A DNA stretch of 6,625 nt from Crenotrichaceae bacterium. Lineage in GTDB: Bacteria > Pseudomonadota > Gammaproteobacteria > Methylococcales > DRLZ01. The stretch lies in the NCBI GenBank assembly GCA_011322755.1, contig DRLZ01000029.1:1-6625 (forward strand), given 5' to 3'. Positions 5,744-6,625 of the stretch are shown here, one piece after another (positions within the stretch are counted from its first letter, which is position 1; every line of letters starts with the position of its first letter). The position numbers and the translations under genes are program-made. A model generated the notes under the pieces. That model saw nothing but the letters and a program-made list of their open reading frames with translations, was not told the DNA's origin and made no database searches.

Positions 5744-5761
5744 TGTCGTTTTAAAACGACA
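5744..5761. promoter_or_regulatory. 18-bp perfect palindrome, possible operator
   Basis: TGTCGTTTTAAAACGACA is perfectly self-complementary with no spacer. It lies 167 bp before the ATG of the PKD protein and 53 bp after the small RNA terminator. This symmetry is typical of a dimeric regulator site. It does not match the LexA CTGT-N8-ACAG pattern. Confidence 0.45.
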
Positions 5762-5928
5762 GTTATTGATATGAACCCGCAGTGCATAATATTAACTCAT
5801 TGATTACTTTGCTTCGGCATGAATTTTGCTTGTTCACTATTACAACTGTATCTGCCTATTTAACTAAACAAAAACAAATTGGAAATACACAGTTGAAGAA
5901 CAAGAAAATACAAAAGGAGACAGCAACA

Positions 5929-6625
5929 ATGGTAACAATAAAAACTAACTCTACTCACACACACAGTTGGGTTTTGTTCATGTACTCAATTCTGTTATTC
6001 GTTTTAGTGTCTATTGCATCACCAGTCTTTGCTGATGACGATGAAAAAAAAGACGAATCATCATCTTCGTTAAAAATCAAAAAAGCAGAATATGATCGTG
6101 AAAAACATCGATTGACAGTAAAAATCAAGGTTAAAGGCCTTAAGAGATACACTGCACGTCTTTTTGATGATTCAACTCAGCAACTTTTGAAAAAACGTTC
6201 ATCAAAAGATGATTCTCTTAAATTCAAAATATCTGGTATTCGTGGAGCTGAAGTTCCATGCAAAGTCAAGGTACAAGTAAAATCGCTGAGCGCTACACGA
6301 AAAGTGAAGCATGCGCCATCCAATTGCGGTGGCGGTATCGTGACACCTCCACCTCCTCCTCCACCAACGACTACCAATCAGCCGCCAACATGTTCAATTA
6401 CTGAACCAGCTGCCACCCCTGTTTCCATCCAGCTCGGTGATTCGGTAATTTTCCAGGGAACTGCAAACGATCCTGAAAATGGTCCATTAAGCTATGAGTG
6501 GGAATTTAACGGTGGCGCTGATATCAGACCAACCGTACCTAACCCTGGCGCTGTTGTCTTTGATGTCAAGAGTGGTACTTTTCTGGTGCACTTCTTTGTC
6601 ACTGACGATAAAGGTGCGCGTTGTG
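5929..6625 (+). CDS. Secreted PKD-domain protein, 5' part (cut by window end)
   Basis: An open frame starts at the ATG at 5929 and runs off the window after 232 codons with no stop. AAGGAG (5914-5919), 9 nt upstream, supports the start. A Sec signal peptide is clear: a hydrophobic core at about residues 14-30 and cleavage after SPVFA at 35, followed by a charged DDDEKKDESSSS stretch. Residues about 48-130 are Lys-rich and alternate like beta strands (LKIKKAEY, LTVKIKVKG), with Cys111 and Cys133, and form a small domain I do not recognise. A proline-rich linker, TPPPPPPPTTTNQPP (139-153), leads into a PKD-like immunoglobulin fold. Its hallmarks are GDSVIFQGTANDPENGPLSY (170-189), then EWEF, and HFFVTDDKGA (221-230). 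PKD modules occur in exported adhesins, proteases and polysaccharide-degrading enzymes, usually beside a catalytic or repeat region. That part lies outside the window, so the function is open. Confidence 0.88.
   Translation, partial: MVTIKTNSTHTHSWVLFMYSILLFVLVSIASPVFADDDEKKDESSSSLKIKKAEYDREKHRLTVKIKVKGLKRYTARLFDDSTQQLLKKRSSKDDSLKFKISGIRGAEVPCKVKVQVKSLSATRKVKHAPSNCGGGIVTPPPPPPPTTTNQPPTCSITEPAATPVSIQLGDSVIFQGTANDPENGPLSYEWEFNGGADIRPTVPNPGAVVFDVKSGTFLVHFFVTDDKGARC

Larger units (their letters stand above)
5414..5928. other. Signal-rich intergenic region
   Basis: These 515 bp separate ornithine cyclodeaminase (-) from the PKD protein (+), so both are transcribed outward. No coding sequence was found. 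The region holds an inverted repeat at 5502-5523, a promoter at 5538-5566, a candidate small RNA to 5690 with an intrinsic terminator, a 12-bp direct repeat around that terminator, and an 18-bp perfect palindrome at 5744-5761. No convincing promoter was identified immediately before the PKD gene, nor for ornithine cyclodeaminase. Confidence 0.6.

Noticed and set aside
6177..6377. - strand frame with a run of glycines
   Set aside because: It is the reverse complement of the proline-rich linker of the PKD protein, whose + strand frame has a signal peptide and a good ribosome binding site.

Overview
The window looks like chromosomal DNA from an AT-rich gammaproteobacterium, judging by a SixA-type phosphatase, a MoaC that matches the E. 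coli protein residue for residue in its active site, Sec and lipoprotein signals of Gram-negative type, and good Shine-Dalgarno sequences. The genus cannot be fixed from the sequence alone. No insertion sequence, integrase, tRNA, rRNA or CRISPR array was seen.

Layout. Positions 81-2027 hold a left-hand gene string on the + strand: sixA (phosphohistidine phosphatase), moaC (molybdenum cofactor synthesis) and a probable lipoprotein alpha/beta hydrolase. The gaps are 45 and 30 bp with no visible terminator, so they may be co-transcribed, although their functions are not obviously linked. Positions 2174-3265 are a sparser zone on the - strand. It holds a 60-residue peptide gene with an excellent ribosome binding site and a look reminiscent of RiPP precursors, about 450 bp without a convincing gene, and a secreted beta/gamma-crystallin-like protein. 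Positions 3546-5413 hold an arginase (+) and an ornithine cyclodeaminase (-), arranged tail to tail with a 55-bp coding overlap. Together they would convert arginine to ornithine plus urea, and ornithine to proline plus ammonia. Positions 5414-5928 are a 515-bp intergenic region rich in signals: two dyads, a good sigma70-type promoter and a strong intrinsic terminator. Promoter and terminator together define a candidate small RNA of about 117 nt. From 5929 to the window end runs the 5' part of a secreted protein with a proline-rich linker followed by a PKD-like domain; it is cut by the window edge.

The two features that go furthest beyond routine annotation are the orphan promoter-to-terminator RNA unit at about 5538-5690 and the 60-residue peptide at 2174-2356. 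No maturation enzymes for a modified peptide lie in the window, so that idea remains a hypothesis.
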